A stretch of DNA of 64,000 nt from Hysterangium stoloniferum (GCA_015178975.1 WHVD01000201.1:62001-126000); one strand, 5' to 3'; shown: positions 12,205 to 24,487, counted from the first letter of the stretch. Notes: a model not told the origin generated them from the letters alone. Translations and numbers: made by a program.

Positions 12205-12420
12205 TTCTCTCATAGTCATTCCCTCAGCTCTCTCATAGTAATCCCCTCAGCTCTCTCATAGTAATCTCCTCAGCTCTCTCATAGCAATCTCCTCAGCTCT
12301 CTCATAGCAATCCCCTCAGCTCTCTCATAGTAATCCCCTCAGCTCTCTCATAGTAATCCCCTCAGCTCTCTCATAGTAATCCCCTCAGCTCTCTCATAGC
12401 AATCCCCTCAGCTCTCTTCA
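12205..12420 (+). repeat. Minisatellite of about nine 23-bp units upstream of the Zn2Cys6 gene
   Basis: A 23-bp unit containing CTCTCTCATAG and CCCCTCAG is repeated head to tail about nine times. Units differ mainly by T/C changes (ATAGTAATC or ATAGCAATC). The array stops about 24 bp before the ATG at 12444, so it fills the proximal promoter or 5' UTR. Every unit is pyrimidine-rich and contains two AG dinucleotides after pyrimidines. Confidence 0.9.
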
Positions 12421-12443
12421 ACCTTATCGTCCCCTCACACATC

Positions 12444-14638
12444 ATGCAGGAGAGTGCCCCCATCCCCTATCATCGCGTATTGCGGGCCTGTACTAACTGT
12501 CGCCGCGAAAAGTCGCGTTGCGACGAAGAAAGGCCCTGCAGCGGCTGCAAACGTAGGGGGAGGGCACAGACGTGCACAGATGGATGTGAGGGGTGTAGGA
12601 AGAAGAAACTAGTGTGAGTTGCCCATCGGATTGGATCTTTCATACTCCGTCCACACTCACCCACATGCACACAGGTGCGACGGCAACCGACCCTGCTCTG
12701 CTTGCGCGAAATCTGGCGCAAAATGTCTCCTCCCTCGCCCTCCTGTCCCCACCACCCCCCGTAACCTCAGGCCAGAGCACGTCCCCCCGTTCCGTCTATC
12801 CGCTATCCTCCCCTCTCAACCCCCCGACAAAATCTGCTCCGCATGCAAAATCGACGCTGTTACATGCGACGGCGAATTACCTTGCTCTCGCTGCTCAGAG
12901 CGCGGCACTCGATGCATTTTCCCCCCACTCCCCGGTCCAAATCTTCGTTGTGCACCCTGTCGCCAGAAACATATCAAGTGCGAGAGGGCACGGCCGTGTC
13001 AGCATTGCATCGATACAGGGGATGAATGTACAGATAACCCACGCAAAGGAAAGGGCCAAGGCTTGAGGGTGAAAAAGGCTTGCGCTGGTTGTCGTGCCGA
13101 AAAGGTCCAGTGCGACGCTGAGTCCGTTTCCACGTTCAGTTTGCTTCGTTACCATATTCACACTTTATTTTTTTCACAGGTGGCCTTGCAGACGTTGTCA
13201 AAAGAAACACATCGAATGTGTTGAGCCCTGTGGGTCTTGTGGAGGCGCGGTGCCCGGATGTGCGGGCGAATCGTCTCGTGACACAGATCATTACTGCGAG
13301 GAGAGGCAAGCTGGACCGTCGATGAGTTCATGTTTACAAGGTACTATTACACTGAGCTATTTCATGTCTTTTTCTTGTCACTAATTTCAACCAACTAGAC
13401 AGAGACGCGGCTGCATCGCCGTCGTCTCCAGAGTCCCCTCTATCTCCTCATTCGCCTCATGATTACACACCTGTATGCGCTCCCGCTCCCGATTCACACG
13501 ATAGCGCTTCGCAAGGTGCGTCGTGCGCTGCTCCTTTGTTTTATTTCTCTATAGTGACATGAACTCTAGGACACGAGCCTCCCACTCCCACACCATCCCC
13601 ATCCCCGGTCTTCCTCGCACCGCCCTATCCATCCCAACTAAGCTTTGCAACTTCCCAACTATACCCCATAGGACCCCCTCGCGCTTACGACGCCCTGGCG
13701 CATATACTCCCTCCCGCTTTGGACCCACGCGAGATGCGCTCGTATGCGGAAGGTAAGGTGTTTCCTGCCCCGCTATACTCTTGATTAACCTAACCCCCCA
13801 TTAGAGTACGAGGAGTCTTCTGGATCATCGATGTCGGCATTTCCACCCCATCCTCTTCAAGTGTCCGCTACCGTCGCCTCCCTTTACGACACAACGGCAC
13901 GTCCTTTCCAGCCGCGTTCGTATTCAGAAGGTACGCTGTGCTTCACTCACTGCTATACTCATATCTGAGATGGCAATCAGACTACAGACAGCGTCCTGTG
14001 TCGCTGGCGCCCTGTCATCCGTCTGAAAGAGGCCACGCAACGGCACGGACGTCTGACTTACGCTCATATTCAGAAGGTATGTTACGCTTCGCTCACTACT
14101 ATATTTTTGCATTACTGAGATGCCGACTAGACTACAGACAGTACCCTGTGTCGCCCCCGTCCTTTCATCTGTCTCATCAAAGGGGCCACACTGGCTCGTA
14201 TGATTTCCCAACGGTGTCGTACGAACCCGCACCTGCTGTCAGTCCACTTGAGATGCATTCACATCCGCAAGGTATGTATTTCCCCCTTCAGTAAGCCTTT
14301 TCTTGTCACTGAATAATTGACTAGATGAAGCGTTCCCTACTCCGCCCCCTTTATCCTCCTATCCCCCCCAACCCCAACCCTACCCCACTGCCCCGCCGCC
14401 CCACCCAACTGCCCCGCCACCCCACCCAACGGCCTCGAGCGCGGGCCCTCCCGCCCTCCCTCCTTACTATGTGCGGAACGATTTCCGTTATGATGCTACC
14501 GGCACAGCGTCCCAGCCTGTCCAGCGGAGTTCTCCCTACGACAACCATCCGACGCGAGCTGGCCATGAACCTCCAAAAGTAACGCTCCCGTCTTTTGCGG
14601 AAGCTTTCCCGGAATTCGTGGGATTCTCCGTAAAGTGA
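12444..14638 (+). CDS. Protein with five tandem Zn(II)2Cys6 clusters, probable nuclear regulator
   Basis: The gene starts at ATG 12444 (MQESAPIPYHRVLRACTNCR) and ends at TGA 14636-14638, with about eight short introns. The N-terminal 230 or so residues hold five consecutive fungal-type Zn2Cys6 binuclear clusters: ACTNCRREKSRC, GCEGCRKKKLVC, ICSACKIDAVTC, RCAPCRQKHIKC and ACAGCRAEKVQC. Each continues with a PCxxC and a final Cys. Introns cut the second and the fifth cluster. A partial CGSCGGAVPGC follows the fifth. Typical fungal regulators have one such cluster plus a middle homology region; none of the latter is visible. The rest is Pro/Ser/Tyr-rich and disordered, ending PSFAEAFPEFVGFSVK. 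DNA binding is expected for the cluster family; the targets and the purpose of five clusters are unknown. Confidence 0.8.
13900..14170 (+). repeat. Tandemly duplicated exon-intron unit in the Zn2Cys6 gene
   Basis: Two adjacent stretches share the same layout: an exon end encoding RSYSEG, a short intron with similar sequence, and an exon start encoding DYRQ-x-PVS. They start near 13915 and 14048. A weaker third version (RSYAEG then EYEE) precedes them near 13733-13807. The similarity covers the intron as well as coding bases, which indicates tandem DNA duplication. Confidence 0.7.
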
Positions 14639-15955
14639 CGCGCGTCGTTCCATTTCATAATCTACTAAAAAAAAGTCACGTTAATTGCTGTCGCGTGTCC
14701 ACATTTTTGCTGTGCTTTTTTGCTTTCTTGCTTTCCAAAGTCGTTTTTATTCAGCATACAAAATACCTGGTTTGTCATCTGTATAATTGTATTATTAGAA
14801 TGACGCCTGTCGTCCAAAAAGTACTGTTAATAATTGATAACAGGGAACGGCAGTCTAATGATGTATTGTAATGCAAAGGTTATCCGATAAAAGTGGACAT
14901 GAGAAATAGGGACCCCAATTTCATTATGTCAATCACGTTTACAAATCAGATCGTAGATTAGAGTATATATATTATGTGTATATGTTCAATCCGCGGTGAT
15001 TCTTCTTCCGCTTCTCTCATGATCACCGTTCCTCCCTTTGTTGACCATTACTCCACCAGTAACTTTAAGTTTCCCCCGCCTCAAGGTTGACTTAGGCTCA
15101 TGTTTCCACGCTTCCAAAACGGGTATCCAAGTGTATCACGCAGCATATAAATAACTGGACCAAAAAGTACCTGTCTATGATTCTACATTTATTCCCGGAT
15201 AGCTGTCGGATCTCATAATTAATTCATGTTCCACTCAGATCTCTCTCAGATCTCTCCCAGATCCTTCAGATATGCGCAAGCTAAGCGCCCCATTAAGCAA
15301 TTTTTTTTTTCACCACGTGCACTCCGTTCCAGGAAGCCATTCCAGGGCAGGCTCAGGAATCTCCCTCTTCATCAACGCCCCCTTGTCACACTGTTGCCTG
15401 AATTCTGCGACATGAGATGCCGATGTGAACAGACTCTCGTAGGCAAGGCGTTGTGTGAAAATGTGTGACTACCGTTGAGGGAATCCATCTCGCCACGGCA
15501 TATGTGCAAACCTCTCCCCGCATCCGAAGACGCGTCCGAGTTGTAGAGGATCAGTGAGCAACTCCTCGGCCTCCTTTACGGTGCCTTATATATGTCGGAT
15601 TAGCCGTTGTGGAACATGTTTATCAAGTTCAGGGAACCCGTCAAGGTCGCGCATGACATGAGTCGGTCTCTTGGCGCCTTAGTATATGCATATATCCCGC
15701 CTCAGGCCGCAGGGGGAATCATGCGATACTTACCAGATATCGACTATAGCGGTGAATCCAGTTGTAATTCAGGCGCTCTTGGACTGACGATGAATGTGAT
15801 GGTAGGAAGAAGTACAGCGACCACGACCGCAAATCCATCCATTAATATTTAATTCCACCGGGTGAAATTATGGTAGATACTTTAAAATTTAACAAGTTCC
15901 CTCGGTGATTATTCTGACCGTGGTGGTTCATTCTACCATACTTCATTAATTCGCC
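14639..15955. other. Intergenic, convergent 3' ends
   Basis: AT-rich region between the Zn2Cys6 gene and the minus-strand KAR5-like gene. Short frames at 15226-15468 and 15607-15852 have no recognisable features. I see no RNA gene or mobile element. Confidence 0.5.
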
Positions 15956-18478
15956 TCATACAACATTCTCCTGTATACTTATTATTACAAAGCACTCAAA
16001 TTTGCATCCATTGGGGAACCCCAGATAAAATAAACAGAGGGGAAGACGTGCATCATTCTCTAGAAAGTATCGTCTCGGGAAAGAGCAGAAGGCATACATA
16101 ATCGGTCTGGAATTCGAGACAAACGTATCCGGCCAGATGTCGGTGACTTTGCGATACTGGATCTGCCTGTGAGAGACATATAGGAAGGTTTTCGAGAACT
16201 GTAATAAAGTCTGAGGTGTTAGTAAACGTTTGTATTTTATAAAGGGAAATTCATCACTATCGTATCTCCCGATAGCCATATGTTTTGGGCGCGGAAGTCT
16301 TTAGGATTAGAATACTCTATTACAGTTTTACCTGCCGTTTTGAAACGATGTTGGGATTACCCACCGCAGTAATAGTAAACAGAAACTTGAAAATAGGCCA
16401 GAGTACATGGAGTAGTCGAATAAAAAGATACAATGCAGGTAGGCGATAGAGGGAGTCGAAAGAGGAGGGATTGACTGAAGACAATTAGCGAAAATATATA
16501 GTCAATTGTATTACTTACTCCGCAGCACAACGTGCGTTAAATATTTGATCCTTGATATAATGACGTGGAAGGACGAAGAATCTCGAGCGTGTAGTTCCTG
16601 AGCCGATTCGTTAAAGCGTTGTATTTCGGCGTGAGCGAATGAGGATAAACTAGTAACGGAGTTTATGAGATCCCCAACGGTGTCGATGGCTTGTCTTTGG
16701 AGGTCCTGTACCCTATAAATGTCGCGGAATGTGAGTGACTAAACAAGCATTCACCTGCTGTATAAGACTTCTCTCGATCGCCAAATTTGATTGGTTTGCA
16801 GTTTGAACAGCAAGTTCGACGACATCAAACATAGTCTAATTTTGTGACGTCGGTCAAAATTCAGAATTGAGACACATACCTCAGTGACGGCAGTCAGTCC
16901 CTGCTTGAGATGCCGAAGCTGAATTTCGCCCGTAGACTAAACGCGCCTCAGTAATGGAAGAATGCAGCCCAGCGAGTGATATATATGGCGCCTACTACAG
17001 TATCAAGGAAGCCGATTATTCGGGTCCTTGCAACATCTTCCATAGCTTGGATACCCAAAGTAAGAGAAGTCTCAGCTGAGCTTGTGATATCGGACAAAGA
17101 CGCGGTCTGCTGTCGAAAGAATTATTGAAGATCGCCAGCATAGTCCAAAGCGCATACAATCTCCAACATGCCACGGAGAAGGGATCGAAACTAACAAGTA
17201 CATTCCGTTACAGACATATTTTCGCGAAGAATGTAGCAATGAACCCGCCTCCGATATTTGCAGATTTAGTTGTGTCTTGTGATCGGATTCGGCCCGAGTT
17301 AAGAAGTCACTTACTCTACCTTCAAACTACTCTATTCAATACGGTCTAGAGCTTTGAAAATGAAGATTACATAGATACCTCTAGTGTCATGCTGTGCATG
17401 GTGCGAGTTATAAGGGAGCGGAGAAGATCCTCTGACCCGAAGACTAGGGAGTGGAGTTCTTTTGAGAAGGACTCGATGCCCTAGAGATGTCGAAATGATT
17501 TATTTAGTTTTGCACAACAAGAAGATGGCACACAGATACGGTCGCCGTAGACCATTGGTCAAAGAAACTAGATAATTTTAGCTCGCGTTGCTGCAGAAGA
17601 TGGAGTAGAGCTAGTTTCTCTAGCGTGGCATTGATATATATTGCTTTTGCAGTGTCTGATGATGAGTTCATAAGAATTTTTTCGTGATATATATTATCAA
17701 AATGCACCAATGTCATGCCATCGACGGTACGCGAAGCATAGCTGAGCTTTAGAGAGAGAGGTCTTTCAAAAGAACCGTAAACGCGCATCTCCAAGATACT
17801 CACGGACTTCTCTCAAATATCCGGAATAACTCGACCAAAACTGAGCACTTCGAGAGAGTGCCCTACAGGAAACATGAGACATGGACGTCAAACATAGTTG
17901 TCGATGATACTAGCCCGACGCAGTTGGATAGAGCATCCGAATCAATGGTATGGTCATCAATAGCCGCAGACGTGAATGTAAAGCATTCCAGTGGTGGTGG
18001 GTTATAATTGGCAGTCGACAGTTCACACAAGGTCATATAGATGGCAGCTATTCAACGGTGGGAAGAGCTAGACAAATCCAAAAGTGTTGTTTCTACCTTG
18101 TACTCTTTCGGCTTCAGCCATATCGAGCTCACTGCAGTGAGTACGTATTCGAGAAATGGACTTCCGAAAGCAATCGGGTCTCTGAGAATATCCATCAAGA
18201 GCTTCAACGCTTAGAAAGAGTCCTTGGGTTTCCTCCGGAGATAAAAGGGAACCTGCTGATGTGAGAACATGGCCGAGGTCGAGGAGAGAAAAGGGAAAGC
18301 CACCTCGAATCTCCAAGATCCTATCTGATAAAGGACGTTTACGAGCACTATGTTCCCATGGTCGTGGCCAGGATAGTGCAGATGTCACAGGTAACATAAG
18401 AAACGTAATAGCGATAACGATAACTGCAAGCATGCCGACTTCCCGACAAGAGTTTGCAATGTGCAACATGCTATGCAA
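15956..18478 (-). CDS. KAR5: KAR5/Tht1-like nuclear fusion protein
   Basis: KAR5/Tht1 is a membrane protein of the ER and nuclear envelope that is needed for nuclear membrane fusion in karyogamy. The minus-strand frame opens with a likely signal peptide, MLAVIVIAITFLMLPVTSA (ATG 18433; an in-frame ATG lies at 18478). The family hallmarks are spread over short exons: PDCFRKSISRIRTHCSELDM with an ERVQ end near 18090, then AAIYMTLCELSTA and a PPPLECF Cys near 18050-17960, then ALSRSAQFWSSYSGYLREV near 17860-17810. Coiled-coil exons follow near 17720-17540, 17480-17390, 17100-17000 and 16920-16570, including IQLRHLKQGLTAVTE. A hydrophobic stretch near 16470-16390 fits the family's C-terminal membrane segment. 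The exact 3' end is unsure: stops near 16060 and 15956 are both possible. Many tiny exons make this gene easy to miss. Confidence 0.62.
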
Positions 18479-19435
18479 TCAACAGCTAAGCTGGGGAGTA
18501 AAGGACGTTGCACGTAGAGTCGGAGTCCAAAACAGCATACTATGATATGAGTCGTAGGTTCCGTTCAACCGTGACATGAACATATTTTTGAGCGTATATC
18601 CTGTATGTAAATGACGAACTAATCATCTCAAAGAAACCATGATAGTAACATGGAGGCTATAAGTTGGCAGATGGTAAATACTAGCTTTTGGCTCCAGATA
18701 TAAGGCGCCACTGGCATGCAGCGTTGCTGCAGCACGAAAGCACTGGGGTGTAGGTGCAGCTATAACAGTAATCTGAGCCTGGGAGGGCCCTTTCTTGGTC
18801 TTTTTCGGGGTGGTTGTGAACTTGAGTTTTGAGGCGATTCAGTATCAAGTGGTGCAGGTGGCGAGTTCTTTTCATTGTAACCTCAACATTGTATCGTGAC
18901 TACCATGCTGTTGACTTGATCCGAAATGCATTCAGCTGGTCAAACGGGGCAAACCGCTGTAGAACTCTCTTTAAGCTCCGTTTGTATTTTTAACCTTTGA
19001 ATAATAATATACTATTTTATGTTATTATCGTTGGGACAGGTTATTCCTGTAAATTAAATAATATTTCGAGCTGGAATCCATGTGAAAACTGGGACCCATT
19101 AGATCTCCGAGGTGTTGCCCTTGTGTTGTATATTCCAATATAGGCTATTGTGACGTGACGGTGTCACTCAATCCCACGGCACTAAATGAACAATAGGTAG
19201 CCATTATACTGCACACAACAAAGAATCCCTTATTTCGCCGTCATATCCAGATAATAGCACGGTTAATGGTTACACCTATTAAGCGTTATTGATCCATATA
19301 AAATGCAAATCGTAAAGGGTTAATCGTTTTATCAATCTCCCCCTCTTCTCTATTACGAAGGATATTAGTAGTGCCATTCCATTTTCCTCTATTTTAACCC
19401 TTCGAGCCTCAATTGTATTCTAACGTTGTTCTAAA
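18479..19435. promoter_or_regulatory. Divergent intergenic region between KAR5-like and GH16 genes
   Basis: About 950 bp of AT-rich sequence separate the two divergent starts, so both promoters should be here. The frame at 18681-18875 (minus) shows no domain. No TATA element could be assigned with confidence. Confidence 0.4.
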
Positions 19436-20746
19436 ATGTTTTCTTCTTACTCTCCTCTCTTCGTTCTTTCTTTCGCCACTGTTGTGGCTCTGGCAGGCCA
19501 TCCAGGAGAGAGTCTTCTACACCATCGTTCACGAAAGCATCTCGCACATTTACATCGCGACAATTCTGCCAATTACACCACTAGAGATGCACCCGCAGCT
19601 AAGGGAGGTCCAATGAGACTAGTAGACAAATTTGCGGGCAAGCACTTTTTCGAGTGAGTTGGGGGTAACTGAAGTTCTAGTCAGGCGTGTCTTCTAATCT
19701 ATGCTCTTTTACAGCCATTGGAACTTTTTCACCGACTCCGATCCCACACACGGACTTGTCGACTATGTGAGCAAGGATGATGCCACGTCATACGGACTAG
19801 CTTCAGTTGGCGACGATAATGTTACCGTTCTAGCCGTTGATGATAGCTCGAGAATTTCTGTTGGTAGTAACCGTAAATCGTGAGTGTCTGAAAAAACTCA
19901 AATAATCCCTTTTCGCAATTTTAATATACTTTTTTTCAGTGTTCGAATCACTTCAAAGAAATCTTATACCGGCGGTCTATTCGTTATTGATGTCAATGCT
20001 ATGCCGTATGGTTTAATATGACTTATTATGCCACTCAATTTTTAACGTCTAAAATTTATTAGAACGGGTTGTGCCATTTGGCCCGCTTTCTGGACTGTCG
20101 CGGGCGAGAATTGGCCCAAGAACGGTGAAATTGACATTATTGAGGGTGTCAACCTGCAAACACATAACCAGATGACACTCCACACCGCCCCAGGCTGCAT
20201 GCTCGATAAGGCGGCTGCTCCTAATCTCAATAACTCCAAGGCTTTCTTGGGTAATGTCCTCAGTACCACTTGTAACGCCCTTCTCGATTCGAATTCTGGT
20301 TGCGGCGTGACCGACCCCAACCCTCAGTCTTACGGTCCTGGCATTGAAAAGGGGAATGGGGCCGTCTTCGCGATGCTGTGGGATAGCGTTGGCATTAGGA
20401 TTTGGCACTTCAATCGTGCGAACACACCAGCAGACCTTTCTGACTTTACCCCTGATCCTATTACTTGGCCGGTGCCGTCCGCCTTTTGGAGTACTACGAC
20501 GTGTCCGGTGAATAAGTTCTTCAAAAATCACAACATAGTTATCAATACCAGCTTATGTGGGTGCGTAAAATTAACCTAAAAAAAAGTCATTCCAATGCTG
20601 ATTTCGGATTGCCACTGCGCAGTGATTTTGCCGGAAGTACTTATCCAAGCAGCGGTTGCCCTGGAACATGTGCTGAGCATGTCGCTGACCCCGCGAATTT
20701 CGTGAATGCGAAATGGAAGATAAATTATGTCGCCACATATCAGTGA
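19436..20746 (+). CDS. Secreted glycoside hydrolase family 16 beta-glucanase
   Basis: GH16 enzymes of this fungal type cut beta-1,3(4)-glucans in cell walls. The protein begins with a secretion signal (MFSSYSPLFVLSFATVVALA). The catalytic motif GEIDIIEG lies in the exon from 20062, with nucleophile and acid/base Glu in the ExDxxE arrangement intact. Conserved surroundings include THGLVDYV, SYTGGLFVIDV, GCAIWPAFWTV and the Cys-bearing CGVTDPNPQSYGPG. The final exon reads DFAGSTYPSSGCPGTCAEHV, also typical, and the stop is TGA 20744-20746. Five exons with short introns were followed. Length, about 330 residues, fits the family. Exact substrate (laminarin, lichenin or the fungus's own wall) cannot be told from sequence. 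Confidence 0.9.
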
Positions 20747-21391
20747 TATGTTGCTATCTGTCTTTGTCCTCACCTCACCCATCCAACGCGGACCAATCGT
20801 TGTTGTAACTAATTGATATCGGTGTTGCAAGCCCGCGGCTTTGTTGTGTCCCTGGCGGTCATACTGTATTTGCACATGGTATATTTGATGTTACCATTTA
20901 TCCCCCTATTTAATTCAGTTAAACAGTTGTAAACAGTACAGAAATAGACTAGTGGAGGATTCAGATTAGAGGAGAATTGATTCTTCCCCCTTGCCACCTA
21001 CTTTCCGAATGATAGTCATTATACTCACATTTTCCGATTTGCATCTTTGTAAACATACATATGGTCTAATCTATTAGAGTGTATTTGCAATACTGCCAGT
21101 GAATAAGTTCCTGGTATTCATATGAGGCACTCATTCAGTTTGCTAATATATATATTACTTTGCAAAATACTTTCTATTAGAGAATACTTGCAGACTCTTC
21201 ATAATAACCGTCTCAAAAACTCACATTTATAAGTGTTCGTATGCACAGATGACATGGTAAGCGCTGTTTGCAACTGCTATTCGTCGAGCAAAAGGGATCA
21301 CATGACGAGCCGAATGACGTATGACTACTTCGTCTTCTCTTACTCTGGTTCCTTGAAGTGAAAATTTCCCTACCGTACGCTTTCTGGAATC
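20747..21391. other. Intergenic stretch
   Basis: AT-rich DNA between two same-strand genes; the 3' UTR of the GH16 gene and the promoter of the dehydratase gene are expected here. No gene or repeat seen. Confidence 0.5.
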
Positions 21392-22695
21392 ATGACCGTT
21401 AGCAAAGAGATACTGGTACAGATCAAGCGGCTGATTCCTCCGTTAACTGGAAAGTTACACAAGGGACAGTCAGGTTTGTCTTGATAACGCGATTCGAACG
21501 CCGTTTATTGATCCATCAGCTTCCCAGGGCGAGTTGGAGTTATTGGAGGAGCTCAAGAGTATGTACATTGTAGTGCAAGGGACAGGTATTTAGTAACATT
21601 GATTAAGCTATTCTGGTGCACCTTTCTTTGCCGCCATTTCTGCACTTCGAATGGTAAGATCGATATACCAATGACTTGATAACAAACAGTGAACGCTATA
21701 TCCTAGGGAGCCGATCTGTCTCATGTCATATGTTCTCCTACAGCTGCCGACCCTATAAAAACTTACTCACCCGATCTCATCGTTCATCCAATCTTGCGCG
21801 AAGACCGGTAATCTACTATTTTCATTGAATTTTTCTCCTTTTATCAAAATAATCGACAGGCCCACGGAAGATGTACGGGCAGAACTGAGTGGCCTTCTTG
21901 AACGCTTACATGTTTTAGTGATTGGCCCCGGCCTGGGACGCGAAAATTACATGCAGAAGTATGCAAGACTCGCCCTTAGCCTGGCAAAAGATCAAAATAT
22001 GTATATTGTTCTCGATGCTGACGCACTGTGGATGGTGCAAAAGGATCTTGGACTCGTCAAAGGGTATCATAAGGCTGTCCTTACCCCAAATGTGGTAGAA
22101 TTTAGAAGACTCGCAGAGAGTGTAGTGAGTTTTATTGGTGTAATAGTAGGTCCGGAAGCAACTGAAAGGACTACACAGGGTTTACCACCGGACTCCCCTC
22201 CCTCATTGCAAGCATCAATAATTTCTCGTCGATTAGGGGGCGTCACAATTCTCCAGAAAGGGCCCAAGGACATTGTCTCTTTCTCTCACTCGGAGAAACC
22301 TTCCAACGAGGAGGACGAGAAGACAGTAGAGGTTGATACGGAGGGTGGCTTGAAGCGATGCGGTGGTCAGGGTGATATATTGTCGGGGCTGACAGGGACA
22401 ATGCTTGCCTGGGGTAAGAATTATGAGGGAGGAGGTTTCAAGTATATCAATAGTTTATCACTCGTTTTCTACATACTGCTAAAATTTTGACATCAGTGCT
22501 GACGAAGAAAAACTATCACCACGCTCAATACCGCTGCTGGCATCTATAGGCGCGTCTATGGTGACAAGAACGGCATCAAAACGAGCATTTAATCGGTACG
22601 GCAGGGGATTGGTTACCCAGGATATATTACCAGATATCGGTGGGGCATTTGCAGAGGTGTTCGGTGAAGAAATAGGCAGGAAAGCGAGCTTGTGA
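21392..22695 (+). CDS. ATP-dependent (S)-NAD(P)H-hydrate dehydratase
   Basis: This repair enzyme uses ATP to convert hydrated NADH or NADPH back to the normal cofactor, usually together with an epimerase. It is the YjeF C-terminal/CARKD family with a ribokinase-like fold. Six or so exons from ATG 21392 ([20 protein letters not shown]) to TGA 22693-22695 encode [76 protein letters not shown] and [19 protein letters not shown]. The last is the nucleotide-binding and catalytic loop. All expected motifs are present. The protein lacks the N-terminal epimerase domain that bacteria fuse to it, as is normal in fungi. Minor intron placement near 22122-22147 and 22430-22495 is inferred. Confidence 0.9.
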
Positions 22696-23230
22696 GCCTG
22701 GGACATCATACATAACCATCTTCCAATCGAATGTGTACCTCAAGTGAGTATACCCTTGTAATAGATTTGTGATGTCGATCCGTGCGACTTGGGCAAACCT
22801 GTCCACTCAGTGTTTCGCGTGAGGAATGACCTAATGACCTGGCTTGGTACACGGGAATAACGGCGTTCGTTACATTACTATTATGCATATAAAGGAGTGG
22901 AATTGCACAGTAGAAGGGATCTGCAGAAAAGGATTAATACTTACAAGGGGGTTAGCTTTTGGGGCCATAGCGCGCGCAAAGTGGCAACTAACTAGAGGCG
23001 GGAATTCATCCATATGTTGGGGGCCAATAATTCCTAGCGTCAGAATGAGTACCCGACGCGACGAGTAAACACCTCCGGATAATATCCATAAGGTGGTGGT
23101 TTTTTTTCAGAGGATCAGTGTTGAGGGGGGTGTTAGGGGGTTAATGCTAGTTTCACCTCGTAATTTCATCCTTTAATGCTAGTCTCGGGGGGGGTTCGGA
23201 ATGTAATTTGAGGGTACAGTGCTGCAAGTT
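22696..23230. other. Intergenic, convergent 3' ends
   Basis: Lies between the dehydratase and ALG5 stops. Contains G-rich runs near 23125-23200. No gene seen. Confidence 0.5.
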
Positions 23231-24487
23231 TTAATTTCTCTTAGCTTTCTGTCGACTCACATTCCATCTACGTAGGATATAATTTAAGCGCAAAACAACG
23301 AGATCCTTGAACATGCCGAGGGAGTCAGACACAAGCGACAGCTTACTGCCAGCTACTTCGTGCCATGCGATCGGCACTTCCGCAACAGGTATAGCTAAAA
23401 TTTGGGCCATGATAAGGAGTTCTACGTCAAATACCCAGGTGGCTAGGTGCAAAGATGGGAAAAGCTCTTGAGCGGCGCTACGAGTGAAGAGCTATAACAT
23501 ATAGGTGGTCTTCAGTAAGACACAAGACACTGTATAGAAAAATGGATTACCTTAAAACCACATTGGGTATCACGAATGTGTCCAACACCCAGGGTCCGCA
23601 AAACAAAGTGGAAAACATGCATGAGGAAATTACGGATAGCAGAGCGCTACAAAAAAATAAATTTTTAATACTTGAACTAAATGAGACCCACTTTGACGAC
23701 TGCTTCGGTGTTTACCATGTGAGCACGACTCCCGATAGCCACACCACGTCCATCGTCTTCGATGTCGTCCATAGCATTCCATAACAGTTCTAAATCTTCG
23801 AATCGACTCGCCCCGTCGGCATCCACCATAAGAATTCGTTCTCCACGGGCATGTAAAAAACCGTGTCGTACGGCACCACCTTTCCCCACATTTTTATCAA
23901 GCTTGACGACACGGATGTCATAGGCAGAATATTTTTGCGCAAGAGAGAGTGCCAACGAAACGGTTGTGTCGGTAGAACCATCATCAACTATGAGAATTTC
24001 AAAGGAACGGGATGGCTTAGTGATAAGATGGTCGATGGCAGCTTGTAGCATGGGCGTAAGCCTTTTTGTTTCGTTGTATGCTGGGATAACCACGGATAAG
24101 TCTAGCGAAGAAGAATCGGAAAGGGAGGGTAATAATAATGGCTGGGTTGGTGACTTGGCAGAAATAAATTGTTTTTCGGTATAACTCGGCTGAAGGAGTT
24201 TGGGAGAGATTACTACGAGGGTAACATACACCTGAAAGAGAAGCGATAAATAAGTCACAACAGAAATACAGCCAATGAGATTGTAAAATTCAGGAGAAAG
24301 GACGAATCTTGCCCAGTGTTTCGTCGTAGCTGCAACGCTGGAAAGGCCCCAAGGACCTCCCCCGCCTGCAGCTCTAAGAACAAGGATGATCGGGAATTCA
24401 TCATCATAACTTTGAATAATTGTCTGCATGACTTTGACTTACAGATCCGACTACAAAAGACACAATAACGAGCGTTTCTAGTAGCAT
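23231..24487 (-). CDS. ALG5: Dolichyl-phosphate beta-glucosyltransferase
   Basis: ALG5 transfers glucose from UDP-glucose to dolichyl phosphate on the cytosolic face of the ER; the product donates the last glucoses of the N-glycan precursor. The gene runs from ATG 24487 ([15 protein letters not shown], then an intron, then [13 protein letters not shown], together one N-terminal membrane anchor) to the stop at 23231. The GT2 catalytic domain is complete: [54 protein letters not shown] and GSRAHMV. Later exons carry [26 protein letters not shown] and the end [19 protein letters not shown]. Intron sites were placed by eye. The motifs D-D-G-S and D-A-D-G are the expected UDP/metal sites. Convergent with the dehydratase gene and divergent from the SDR gene. 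Confidence 0.92.

Noticed and set aside
12205-12420. CRISPR-like array
   Set aside because: Units are directly adjacent with no spacers, and the genome is eukaryotic. It is a minisatellite.
20049-20531. 160-codon minus-strand frame
   Set aside because: It is antisense to the GH16 exon that carries the catalytic motif; the plus strand is clearly the coding one.
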